A DNA stretch of 19,715 nucleotides. It comes from CAYFUR01 sp964346275. GTDB taxonomy: Bacteria > Sumerlaeota > Sumerlaeia > SLMS01. The position numbers and the translations under genes were made by a program. Below, in pieces: positions 6,933-14,566 of the stretch. The stretch lies in contig CAYFUR010000070.1 in the NCBI GenBank assembly GCA_964346275.1, positions 1 through 19,715 of the forward strand, given 5' to 3'. Each line of letters begins with the position of its first letter. Positions within the stretch are counted from its first letter, which is position 1. The notes under the pieces are model-generated. The model had not been told where the DNA came from. It saw nothing but the letters and a program-made list of their open reading frames with translations, and ran no database searches.

Positions 6933-8357
6933 TCAGGAATGAACCGGTTCTTTTTCGCGCGATTTGTCCTCTTCCGTCCTTCCGCCCGGTTGCTCTGACT
7001 CTTCCGAAACCAGCTTCTCCGGTTCGCCCGACGGCGAAAGTTCGAATTGCTGTCCTCGTTCGTCCGTGCGGGCGATCCGGTGGACGCCGAGCTGAACAAT
7101 GTCGCGGCGGAAGAGCAAATCCGCAGTCCAGTCCAGGGCGACGCGCACCTTGCGGCGCCAGGTCGGCATCTTCATCAGATAGACGGTGCGCCACAGCCAC
7201 CATGCGGGGAAGCCCGACAAGCGGAAAGGCCCTACTCGGGCCACGGCGCGATAGCAGCCAAAGGCCGCCAGCGTCCCCTGGGACACGATATCGCACGGCT
7301 CGGTCTCCTGGCCCTTCACGGCGCGGAGGATATTGTTTGCCAGCGCCTTGCCTTGCCGGGTGGCGTGCTGCGCTGTCGGGGGATAGGGATTCCCCTCCGC
7401 GTCCGGGTTGATGGCGCAATCGCCAATGGCCCAGACCTTCTCGCGGTCCTTGACGCGCAGATCGCGCTCCGCCAGAACATACCCCCGCTTATCCGTTTCG
7501 AAGGGCAGCTTTTTGAGCAGCGGATTGGGCGCGATGCCGGCCGTCCAGACCACCGTTTGAGTGCTGAGAACATCACCCGTGGAGAGCGTTACCGAACGAT
7601 CAGTGAGTTCCTTCACCGTGGTTTCCAGGCGGATATCCACATGGCGCGAGGTTAGGTTCTCGAGCGCATAGGTGGCCAGGCTTTCGTCGAGCGTGGGCAG
7701 GATGCGATCCTGCATTTCCACCAGCGTGATCTGGAAATCCCGCGAGGAAACATTGTCGTAGGCCTTCGCGGCACGCCCAAGGAAGGCCGAAAACTCGCCA
7801 GCCGCTTCCACGCCCGTGTAGCTTGCGCCAACGAAAACAAAGTGGAGCAACTCGCGGCGCTTGGCTTCGTCCTGGACCGTGTTGGCGACCTCGAGCATCT
7901 GAATCGCGCGATCGCGCAGGCCCACGGAATCGGCGATGCTCTTCAACTCGAAACCAAATTCTTTCAACCCCGGAATCGGAGGCATCATCGTCACGCCGCC
8001 GAGTGACAGCACGAGGTGGTCGTATTCCAGCCGGCTTTCCTTCTCGGTCCCAGCGATGCGATAGATGATCTCACTCTTTTGTTCGTCCAGCCCGAGAGCC
8101 TCGCCCATGAGAAAGCGGGTCTTTTTGAGAAACGAGCGGATGGAAACAACAGCGTGGCGGGGCTCGATCCGTCCGGTTCCCGCCTCAATGAGCAGAGGGG
8201 TGAAGACGAAATAGTTTCGCCGGTCGATCAGGATCACTTCGAGATCGTATTTCCGGGCGTATTTCTCCAGGCGCTGGGCCGCATAGGCTCCGCCGAACCC
8301 TCCTCCGAGAATTACCACGCGCTCTTTGCGGCCATTTGGCTGCTGTGAAGTCATCAT
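6933..8357 (-). CDS. ndh: Type II NADH dehydrogenase (NDH-2), FAD-dependent
   Basis: This membrane-associated flavoprotein (474 residues) is predicted to pass electrons from NADH to quinone without pumping protons. The FAD Rossmann motif GGGFGG is at residues 18-23. A second nucleotide-binding motif, GASYTGVEAAGE, starts near 177, and the flavin-binding signature VWAIGDCAINPD lies in the C-terminal half. The last ~100 residues contain the aromatic, basic membrane-anchoring region typical of NDH-2 (WWLWRTVYLMKMPTWRRK). Two adjacent ATGs (8357, 8354) lie 5 and 8 nt after AGGAG (8363-8367); the in-frame extension to 8441 is not supported. The second dinucleotide motif has serine where the usual GxGxxG has glycine. 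A sulfide:quinone reductase is less likely because the required cysteines are not evident. Confidence 0.9.
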   Translation of the reverse strand: MMTSQQPNGRKERVVILGGGFGGAYAAQRLEKYARKYDLEVILIDRRNYFVFTPLLIEAGTGRIEPRHAVVSIRSFLKKTRFLMGEALGLDEQKSEIIYRIAGTEKESRLEYDHLVLSLGGVTMMPPIPGLKEFGFELKSIADSVGLRDRAIQMLEVANTVQDEAKRRELLHFVFVGASYTGVEAAGEFSAFLGRAAKAYDNVSSRDFQITLVEMQDRILPTLDESLATYALENLTSRHVDIRLETTVKELTDRSVTLSTGDVLSTQTVVWTAGIAPNPLLKKLPFETDKRGYVLAERDLRVKDREKVWAIGDCAINPDAEGNPYPPTAQHATRQGKALANNILRAVKGQETEPCDIVSQGTLAAFGCYRAVARVGPFRLSGFPAWWLWRTVYLMKMPTWRRKVRVALDWTADLLFRRDIVQLGVHRIARTDERGQQFELSPSGEPEKLVSEESEQPGGRTEEDKSREKEPVHS

Positions 8358-8529
8358 CGTATCTCCTTGAGATAACCGGCGTTCGTGTTGTGTGTGGGCA
8401 TAGGAAAGGCTGAGACTTACTTTGCCAAATCCACTCGTCACCTCATTCTAAGAAAGTTTCCTGCCAGCCGCGCCATGGGAGCGGTGCAAATCCCCGTTCC
8501 CATGTTCCTCGCACCTCCCGCGCATCGGC

Positions 8530-8558
8530 TTGACAGCCGCCGTGTTCCCCCCTTTAGT
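8530..8558 (+). promoter_or_regulatory. Sigma70-type promoter for gmk-coaBC
   Basis: A perfect -35 TTGACA (8530-8535), a 17-bp spacer and TTTAGT (8553-8558, 4 of 6 matches to TATAAT) lie 29 nt ahead of the gmk start codon. An initiation point near 8565 would leave a leader of about 20 nt containing AAGGGG. This is the best promoter match in the window. It also supports the TTG start of gmk. Confidence 0.7.
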
Positions 8559-8587
8559 GAGGGCCATTTCACAAGGGGCGGCCTGAC

Positions 8588-9232
8588 TTGATCGAATTCG
8601 AACTCCAGCGCACCGGCCTACTGATGGTTGTCTCGGCACCGAGCGGCGGCGGAAAATCCACGATCATCAAATCACTCCTGGACAAAGACCCCTCTCTGAC
8701 TTACGCCGTCAGCGCCACCACCCGCCCCCCTCGAAGGGGCGAATCGCACGGCAGCCATTACTACTTCTACTCCCAGGACGAATTCCGCTCTCTGATTGAG
8801 CATGATATGTTCTACGAGCACGCGCTGGTTCACGGGAATTACTACGGCACCCTGAAGAGCGAGGTGGACCGGAAGCTCCGTGAAGGACAGGACATTATCC
8901 TCGATCTGGACGTGCAGGGGAGCTTGAACCTGAAGAAATCGATGCCCGAGGCGGCATCGGTGTTCATTTTGCCGCCCTCCATCGCCACATTGGAAAAGCG
9001 GCTGCGTGATCGCGGCCTCGACGAAGAGGACGTGATCCGGCGCCGCCTGGCCAATGCCCGCGGCGAAGTCCGCATGGCCGACCGCTATGATTATATCCTC
9101 GTCAATCGCGACCTGGACGAAACGATCGGCAACATGAAGACGATCCTTATGGCCGAGCGTTTCCGCTCGGCCCGCCTGGTGCTGAAAGACGGCAGGGGCG
9201 GCGTTTTGCTCTCCTCTTCCAGCGAAAGATAA
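8588..9232 (+). CDS. gmk: Guanylate kinase
   Basis: Guanylate kinase phosphorylates GMP (and dGMP) to the diphosphate with ATP in the cytosol. The 214-residue length is normal. The P-loop SAPSGGGKST is at residues 16-25, followed by SATTRPPRRGESHGSHYYF (GMP-binding region). ILDLDVQGSLNLKK and the arginine-rich lid segment RLRDRGLDEEDVIRRRL are also family-typical. The start is TTG at 8588, supported by AAGGGG upstream and by the promoter at 8530-8558. The first in-frame ATG (8624) has no ribosome site and would leave almost nothing before the P-loop strand. coaBC follows after 8 nt and is probably cotranscribed. rpoZ, often found between gmk and coaBC, is absent here. Confidence 0.96.
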   Translation: MIEFELQRTGLLMVVSAPSGGGKSTIIKSLLDKDPSLTYAVSATTRPPRRGESHGSHYYFYSQDEFRSLIEHDMFYEHALVHGNYYGTLKSEVDRKLREGQDIILDLDVQGSLNLKKSMPEAASVFILPPSIATLEKRLRDRGLDEEDVIRRRLANARGEVRMADRYDYILVNRDLDETIGNMKTILMAERFRSARLVLKDGRGGVLLSSSSER

Positions 9233-9240
9233 CTTTCCCC

Positions 9241-10473
9241 ATGGACTCGGACTCTCGAAAAATCCTCAGCGGGAAAAGGGTGCTGCTCGGCGTGGCCTCG
9301 TCGATCTCGGCTTATCGGGCCCTGGACCTGGCGAGCATGCTGCGGAAGGCGGGCGCGGAAGTGCGCGCCGTGCTGACCGAGAACGTGCGCCACTTGGTGG
9401 GCGTTGCTGCTTTCGACGCGATCACCCATCAGCGCACGATCACCACGCTCTGGGAATCCTCCCACGCCGGCCAGATGGACCACCTGGAAACGACAAAGTG
9501 GGCCGACATCTTTGTGATTTGTCCGGCCACGGCCAACACGCTGGCGGTGCTGGCCCATGGCCTCGCGGGCGATGCGCTGGGCACCCTGGCGGTGGCTTGG
9601 AACAAGCGCCCCCTGCTGATCGCCCCGGCCATGAATCCGGAAATGTGGCGCAACGTGGCGACCCAGGCCAATATCCAGATTCTGGAAGAGCGGGGCCACC
9701 GCTTCATCGGACCCGTGGAGGGCCCCACCGCCTGCGACGACGTGGGCAAGGGCCGCCTGGCGCCGGTCGAGGATCTCTACGACGCGATTGTGGCGGAGAT
9801 GCAGCGGGGCGCGGGGCGCCTTTCCGGCAAGCGTGTGCTGATCACCAGCGGTCCGACGCGCGAATTCGCCGACGATGTGCGCTGCATCACCAATCCCTCC
9901 ACCGGGCGCATGGGCCTGGCCCTGGCAGCGGAGGCAGCGCGCGAGGGAGCAGAGGTGGTGCTGGTCACCGGGCCGGCGACGCTGGACGTTCCGGAATCCA
10001 TCGGATCCGTGCGCCGGGTTGTCACCGCTGATGAGATGCTTGCGGCTGTGATGGAGGAACTGCCGCGCATAGACATGGCGATCTTTGCCGCCGCTGTGAG
10101 CGACTGGAAGCCTGCGGACCGGCAGGCGGGAAAGCTGAAAAAAACCGGCGCGGAAGAGGAAATGTCGCTGCGCCTGGTCCGCACGCCCGATATTGCGGCG
10201 GAGGCTAACAAGCGCCGGCGGGACGGCCAGGTCTTCGTCGGTTTCGCGGCGGAGAGCGAAAACCTGGAAAGCTATGCCGGGGAAAAAATGCGCAAGAAGG
10301 GTTTCTCGCTCGTCTTTGCCAACCCGATCAACGAAGAGGGAGCGGGCTTCGGCGCGGAAAGCAACCACGGCCTGCTGATCTTTGCCGATGGTTCCAAGCA
10401 GGACGTGCCGAGCGCGACGAAGGCGGAAATCGCTCGCCGCATCCTGGGCGAAAGCCTGGGATACCTCCCATAA
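9241..10473 (+). CDS. coaBC: Bifunctional phosphopantothenoylcysteine decarboxylase / phosphopantothenate-cysteine ligase
   Basis: This bifunctional coenzyme A biosynthesis enzyme (410 residues) joins cysteine to 4'-phosphopantothenate (CoaB, C-terminal) and decarboxylates the product with FMN (CoaC, N-terminal). CoaC motifs are visible: the active-site histidine H75 (SSHAGQMDHLE), PAMNPEMW at 129-136, and the substrate-clamp cysteine C165 in TACDDVGKGRLAP. The CoaB half begins near 195 (GKRVLITSGPTRE) with the dimer-interface segment ITNPSTGRMG at 216-225, AAAVSDWKP at 283-291 and the lysine loop KLKK at 298-301. It follows gmk by 8 nt, with only a weak GAAAG ribosome site, so coupling to gmk is likely. 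Its stop lies 2 bp from the stop of the convergent URO-D gene. Confidence 0.96.
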   Translation: MDSDSRKILSGKRVLLGVASSISAYRALDLASMLRKAGAEVRAVLTENVRHLVGVAAFDAITHQRTITTLWESSHAGQMDHLETTKWADIFVICPATANTLAVLAHGLAGDALGTLAVAWNKRPLLIAPAMNPEMWRNVATQANIQILEERGHRFIGPVEGPTACDDVGKGRLAPVEDLYDAIVAEMQRGAGRLSGKRVLITSGPTREFADDVRCITNPSTGRMGLALAAEAAREGAEVVLVTGPATLDVPESIGSVRRVVTADEMLAAVMEELPRIDMAIFAAAVSDWKPADRQAGKLKKTGAEEEMSLRLVRTPDIAAEANKRRRDGQVFVGFAAESENLESYAGEKMRKKGFSLVFANPINEEGAGFGAESNHGLLIFADGSKQDVPSATKAEIARRILGESLGYLP

Positions 10474-10475
10474 GC

Positions 10476-11471
10476 TTAGTCGCGTGTGCCTTTGCGAAGC
10501 CAAAGCTGGATCATGCGTTCGTAACGATCCAGCGGTATCCCTGTATAGACGCAATTGCTGGTGCAAAAGACGTAGCCCGGCAGGCGCCTGCCAACTGACA
10601 GCGCCGCGCGGGCGGAGCGCTGCCACCCTTCCTCTTTTCCCGCATGGAGAAACCCGCTATCCACGTTGCCGCAAAGGGCCACGCGGCCGCCGGTGATGCG
10701 CGCAACCGATTCCAGGTCCACTCCTGCCTGGGGATCGAGCGAGTGGAGCGCATGAGGCCGGGCATCCACCAGGCGGCTCAGAATCGGCATGATGTTCCCG
10801 TCGGTGTGCTTGATCGTATAGAAGCCCATCTGGCGGTATTCGCGAATCAGCCGCTGGAGCCGGCCCGTTATGAACCGGTCGAACCAGTCCATCGGCAGGA
10901 ACGGCCCGGCGTTGAAGCAGTAATCGCTGCAGAGCGTGAAGCCGTCGATGCCGCCGTGGCGGTGGATTTCGCCCGCTTCCTTGATGCGTTTTTCCAGGGC
11001 GCCTTCCAGATCGGCCTCCACCGATTCCGGATCTTCCAGCATGCGGATCGACACATCTTCCATCTCGCTGCCGGAGGGGATTTCAAAAGTCGCGTCTCCT
11101 TCTAGAAGCTGGAAATATTTCCCTTCCGTGCGCTCGCGGATCAGATCGGCGAGGCGCAGTTTGTCCTCCAATGGTTTAAACGTCGGGTTGATCCGAATCG
11201 CGTAATGGTGAAAGCGCTCAGCGACCGCGATATACAGATCAGCCAGGTCCTCCAGATGGAATTCCCGCTCTCTTGGCGTCATCTGGTCCCATTGGAAATA
11301 GGCCCGGTGGCAGGGATGCACCTTGCCGAAGCCCTCCATGGTCAGAAACATTTCCATTTCGAAATGAGGCACGTGCCCCGGGAGCGCCCGGCATTCAAGG
11401 GCGGCGCGAAACCGCTCGCGGGGCGAAGCGTCCGCAAACTCCTCATTCAACGCGTGGGCATCGCGGCTCAC
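10476..11471 (-). CDS. Uroporphyrinogen decarboxylase (URO-D) family protein, function unknown
   Basis: This protein of about 332 residues has the URO-D/MtaA TIM-barrel fold. Recognisable segments include GFTLCSDYCFNAGPFLP, IKHTDGNIMPILSRLVDA, HSLDPQAGVDLESVA and ALCGNVDSGFLHAG. The C-terminal VFCTSNCVYTGIPLDRYERM is also typical. It lacks the N-terminal arginine-rich signature of true HemE (RQAGR type) and is not near haem genes, so a corrinoid or methyl-transfer role, or a sugar-related role as in other lone URO-D paralogues, is possible but unproven. There is no ATG near the N-terminus. A GTG at 11471 gives a GTGA overlap with the GH57-like gene stop, and a TTG at 11483 is the alternative. 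Either way it is translationally coupled to the upstream secreted glycosidase-like gene. Confidence 0.82.
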   Translation of the reverse strand: MSRDAHALNEEFADASPRERFRAALECRALPGHVPHFEMEMFLTMEGFGKVHPCHRAYFQWDQMTPREREFHLEDLADLYIAVAERFHHYAIRINPTFKPLEDKLRLADLIRERTEGKYFQLLEGDATFEIPSGSEMEDVSIRMLEDPESVEADLEGALEKRIKEAGEIHRHGGIDGFTLCSDYCFNAGPFLPMDWFDRFITGRLQRLIREYRQMGFYTIKHTDGNIMPILSRLVDARPHALHSLDPQAGVDLESVARITGGRVALCGNVDSGFLHAGKEEGWQRSARAALSVGRRLPGYVFCTSNCVYTGIPLDRYERMIQLWLRKGTRD

Positions 11472-14275
11472 TGAATCATCCAAAGATCCGGCCCGGGGGC
11501 GTCCTGTTCGGGTACGGTCAGGCTCAACGTCGAGCTGCCCTGGCCCAGCCTGACTTCCATTTGTTCGGTCAGCGGGATCACGTATTTCGTGAATTCGTCC
11601 AGTTCGTTGATCGAGGAGTTCGTTTCCGCGGTGATTGTCAGGGCGCCGCGCGTGCGGTTGCTCTGCGAGAACTCCTGGGCGGAATAGGCAGAGTCGAAAT
11701 TCTGCCCTTTGTGCAGCAGATCGAGGTTGTTGACGGAAACGCCAAAGCGTGTGTAGACATCCTCGCCCGTATTGTTTGTATATTCCACCTGAAGCGTTGG
11801 GGAATCCGAGGCGGCAATCAGCCGCTTCGTGATCTGGCCGTCGCTGCTGGTGAAGCTGATACCGCCGCCGGCATTGGAATAAGTGTAAAGGTCATCCGCA
11901 TAGGCGTCGTTGTTCATTTCCTTGAAGCCCGAGCAGCGGCTGGCAAACGTGGTGCCCTCCTCCTCGCCCTGGCTTGTCGGGTTATTGATCGGCGACGAGC
12001 CGAGAATGGAAATGGCATCCTGGATTTCGCTGTCGAAGTAATATCCCTGCACGCATCGCCCGCCGCGCCGCTCGAAGGCGAGCCAGTAGTGCCGGTTGCT
12101 GGCCACGTATTCGTCCTGGCCGTCCTGGTCCAGATCCGCCTCGGTATAGTCCACCGCGCCGTCCATGGCTCCGGATTTCACATCCTCGACCCACTGTGCG
12201 GCCGCGGTGGTCAACCCGACCCCGCGCAGATGATTGTGGAGCGTGAAAGCCCACCCGGAAACACGATCCGGCGTCGTGTCGGGAAAAAGCCATGTTGTAT
12301 AGTTCGTGGCTGGGTCGCGGTCATAGTTGGTGTTGTCTTCGTCGTGCCATGCCGTCTCGTAGATCATGGCGTGATAGGCCTTCTCGGCCAGGGCGCGCAG
12401 GTTGCCCTGCGGCGTATTCAGAACGGCCTGCCAGGTGTCTTCGATGATTGTGCCGGGCGTGCCAAGCTCTCCAAAAACCTTGCCGCTCGGCATTTCCGTT
12501 CCCGCGCCGACGGAACCGTCTATAACGGGCACCGCATCGCGAAAGGATTCTTCGATGAGGCTGCCATCATACCAGTTCTCGTAGCTGTCTTCCGTGGCGT
12601 GGTGGAGATAGTCATAGGTGTTGAAGGGCTGATCTCCGATTTCGCCTTGATTGACGACCCAATCCGAATCGTAAAGGGGATGATCTGAGTCCGTCGCGCG
12701 GTCGAGAATCTCTGCGAGCGTTACCACTTCGATCCAGGGGTGATTCGCGACCCAGCGCATCACCGTGTTATACTGTACGGCGTTGTTGTTATAGCCCGAC
12801 CCGAAGGAATACCCGGCCAGCGCCTCCCAGTCGTCGAAGATCAGGGTCAGCTGGGCCTGGTCCTGTTCCATCGCCTTGCGCAGCAAATTCTCCCGCCAGT
12901 TCTGATTTGCGCCGCCGTCCTGGGGCCAGAATTTGTACTGGTCCTCCATGTCGTTGATCAGAAACGTATAGATACCGTTGATCAGGTGAATCTTGTGCTG
13001 GCGAGGCACGCCGTATTCGCCTCCGATTCCCGTCCAGGGGTCTGAGGGATAAAGCCAGTCGCGCAGATGTGCCACCTCGTCCAGATAGGTTGCTGTATAA
13101 TCCGAGGCGGCGATATCGTCGAAGGGGTCCGCCCCGGTGCCTGGCGCCACGCTGTTGATGACGCGTTCGGGCGTGTGCATCACTTTCATATCCTCCGGGC
13201 CGATTCCCCAGACCTCCTCGGCCATGGCGTCGAAGTGGTTGATCGAGCTGAGGTTCACCGGCCCGTTGAAAAAAGGCATGATGTGCTCGGCAAACACGCC
13301 GCCGATCAGCGCCCCCGGGTCGTCCTGCTGGTCTGCGTCGATCACTCGCCCGACATCCGCGAGGAACGCGCCGCCATCCACAGCGGGGTTGGCGTCCTCG
13401 ATCCAACCGATGGCGCTGATCAGGGTGCTGCTCATGTGGATATTCAGGGGAATGTCGAAGATCGTGTGCGTATCCAGGGTCAGGCGGAATCCGCTCGGGT
13501 CGCCGGTGCCCGTTTGAGAGCCATCGATAAAGATGCGGTCGCGCATGTTGTCGCCGCGGTTGAGCGACTGATTGCCATGGGCAATCGTGGCAAATTTCGC
13601 CCGCCCCGTCGCCGAGTTATCCGGTATAGACGTGGAAAAGTCGATGGAGTCCGCCGCTGCATCGCCAAAATCCTTGGCGGTGAAAACGTTCAAGTGGGTT
13701 GTCGAAGCGCCGTCCCAGCCTGCTTCGGTCAAGGCGGACTGGGCGATACCGAGTTCGACCGCGTCGAGGTCGCTGCGAAAGTAGCTGCCCAGATGGTCCG
13801 CGGCGGAGCGATCGCCATTGTCGCGGATCAGCTCAAAGTTCTGGGCGTCGTAGGTCGCGACGGCGATGTCCCATTCACGCGTGGTGCTGCCCGTGATGGA
13901 ATTCGGGAGGGCTGTCGTTCCCCCCTCCGCGCAATCGATCAGGATATAGAGATCGAGCCCTCCCGATTCCGCCCCCTGCGCCAGATCGAGCAGGTCGGCC
14001 CGGAAGAAGAGACTGTTGTCCTCGAACCGGCTGTAGAACGCCACGAGATCGCGCGACGCATCGAGGCCGTCTCCCAGCGGCGCGCTGTCGTTGGCCTCGT
14101 CGAGGCCGCGGACATCACTCGCCCGCCAGTCGGTAAACTCCTCATAGTATGTCTTTCCGGCGGTGTCCGTGCCGAGTTCCGCCCCCTGGCCGATAGTAAT
14201 CTGGGCGGCTGCGCTGGCGGCCATCCCGGAAAGCAGAAGCGTGAATGCGGCGCGATAGGATGCGTTTCTCATCAT
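11468..14275 (-). CDS. Secreted GH57-like glycoside hydrolase with N-terminal DOMON-like domain
   Basis: This is a 935-residue exported protein. The signal peptide is MMRNASYRAAFTLLLSGMAA, with cleavage after SAAA near residue 24. Residues about 30-230 look like a DOMON/glucodextranase-type beta-sandwich (LVAFYSRFEDNSLFFRADLL, GLDLYILIDC). A barrel-like region follows (about 265-540) with LNIHMSSTLI at its start and LIFDDWEALAGY near 479-489, whose D482/E484 resemble the DxE general-acid motif of family GH57. The segment ATGAT-style helices give way at 714-727 to DLDQDGQDEYVASN, matching the calcium-like loop seen in the C-terminal part of GH57 amylases, then GGRCVQGYYFD and a beta-rich end. 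GH57 enzymes act on alpha-glucans; the substrate here is not shown. The ATG pair at 14275/14272 is used; the upstream frame to 14413 has no signal peptide. Confidence 0.68.
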   Translation of the reverse strand: MMRNASYRAAFTLLLSGMAASAAAQITIGQGAELGTDTAGKTYYEEFTDWRASDVRGLDEANDSAPLGDGLDASRDLVAFYSRFEDNSLFFRADLLDLAQGAESGGLDLYILIDCAEGGTTALPNSITGSTTREWDIAVATYDAQNFELIRDNGDRSAADHLGSYFRSDLDAVELGIAQSALTEAGWDGASTTHLNVFTAKDFGDAAADSIDFSTSIPDNSATGRAKFATIAHGNQSLNRGDNMRDRIFIDGSQTGTGDPSGFRLTLDTHTIFDIPLNIHMSSTLISAIGWIEDANPAVDGGAFLADVGRVIDADQQDDPGALIGGVFAEHIMPFFNGPVNLSSINHFDAMAEEVWGIGPEDMKVMHTPERVINSVAPGTGADPFDDIAASDYTATYLDEVAHLRDWLYPSDPWTGIGGEYGVPRQHKIHLINGIYTFLINDMEDQYKFWPQDGGANQNWRENLLRKAMEQDQAQLTLIFDDWEALAGYSFGSGYNNNAVQYNTVMRWVANHPWIEVVTLAEILDRATDSDHPLYDSDWVVNQGEIGDQPFNTYDYLHHATEDSYENWYDGSLIEESFRDAVPVIDGSVGAGTEMPSGKVFGELGTPGTIIEDTWQAVLNTPQGNLRALAEKAYHAMIYETAWHDEDNTNYDRDPATNYTTWLFPDTTPDRVSGWAFTLHNHLRGVGLTTAAAQWVEDVKSGAMDGAVDYTEADLDQDGQDEYVASNRHYWLAFERRGGRCVQGYYFDSEIQDAISILGSSPINNPTSQGEEEGTTFASRCSGFKEMNNDAYADDLYTYSNAGGGISFTSSDGQITKRLIAASDSPTLQVEYTNNTGEDVYTRFGVSVNNLDLLHKGQNFDSAYSAQEFSQSNRTRGALTITAETNSSINELDEFTKYVIPLTEQMEVRLGQGSSTLSLTVPEQDAPGPDLWMIQ

Positions 14276-14308
14276 GTGGTTTCCGTGTGGGGGGATTCGA
14301 GTCCGTCG

Positions 14309-14337
14309 CTTATGAGGGTGGCATCTGAACAGGCCAA
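14309..14337 (-). promoter_or_regulatory. Candidate promoter for the GH57-like/URO-D unit
   Basis: On the minus strand, TTGGCC (14337-14332, 4 of 6) and CATAAG (14314-14309, 4 of 6) are separated by 17 nt. They lie 34 nt ahead of the signal-peptide ATG, downstream of the subtilase terminator. The matches are modest, but position and spacing are right. I see no other feature in the remaining 14338-14503 stretch. Confidence 0.3.
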
Positions 14338-14503
14338 GGAAAAATCTGAGCGGAGCGCATGCTTCATTCGTTTGGGCGCGCGTTCCCGCATGTCTTCGAC
14401 GCCATTTCGCCACAGCCTGAGGGGTAAGGCTTCGAAATGCGGCAGGAGGGCGGGGCGCTTATTGGTGGAAAGCGGCCCGCGGGGCATTGTTTGCGGAAAA
14501 TCG

Positions 14504-14536
14504 AAAGCCGGAGAGGCGGCCGGCCCCTCCGGCTTT
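14504..14536 (-). terminator. Terminator after the subtilase gene
   Basis: A perfect 10-bp stem, AAAGCCGGAG (14504-14513) with CTCCGGCTTT (14527-14536), encloses a GC-rich loop. On the minus strand it is followed by CGATTTTCC. It lies 30 nt beyond the subtilase stop and ends that transcript before the GH57-like gene. The A and T ends of the stem would let it work in both directions. Confidence 0.72.
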
Positions 14537-14566
14537 GATTCCGGGGAATGCTCTTGCCCGTCCGGG

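Noticed and set aside
5523..6998. Plus-strand 491-codon open frame opposite the HD gene
   Set aside because: It is antisense to a gene with clear HD motifs, has low-complexity composition and no ribosome site.
9091..10626. Minus-strand 511-codon open frame opposite gmk/coaBC
   Set aside because: It is a shadow of GC-rich codon usage; the protein is rich in His/Arg/Gln without family features, and coaBC is certain on the plus strand.
10476..11471. True HemE (uroporphyrinogen decarboxylase of haem synthesis)
   Set aside because: The conserved N-terminal arginine signature is missing and there is no haem-gene context; only the general URO-D fold is supported.
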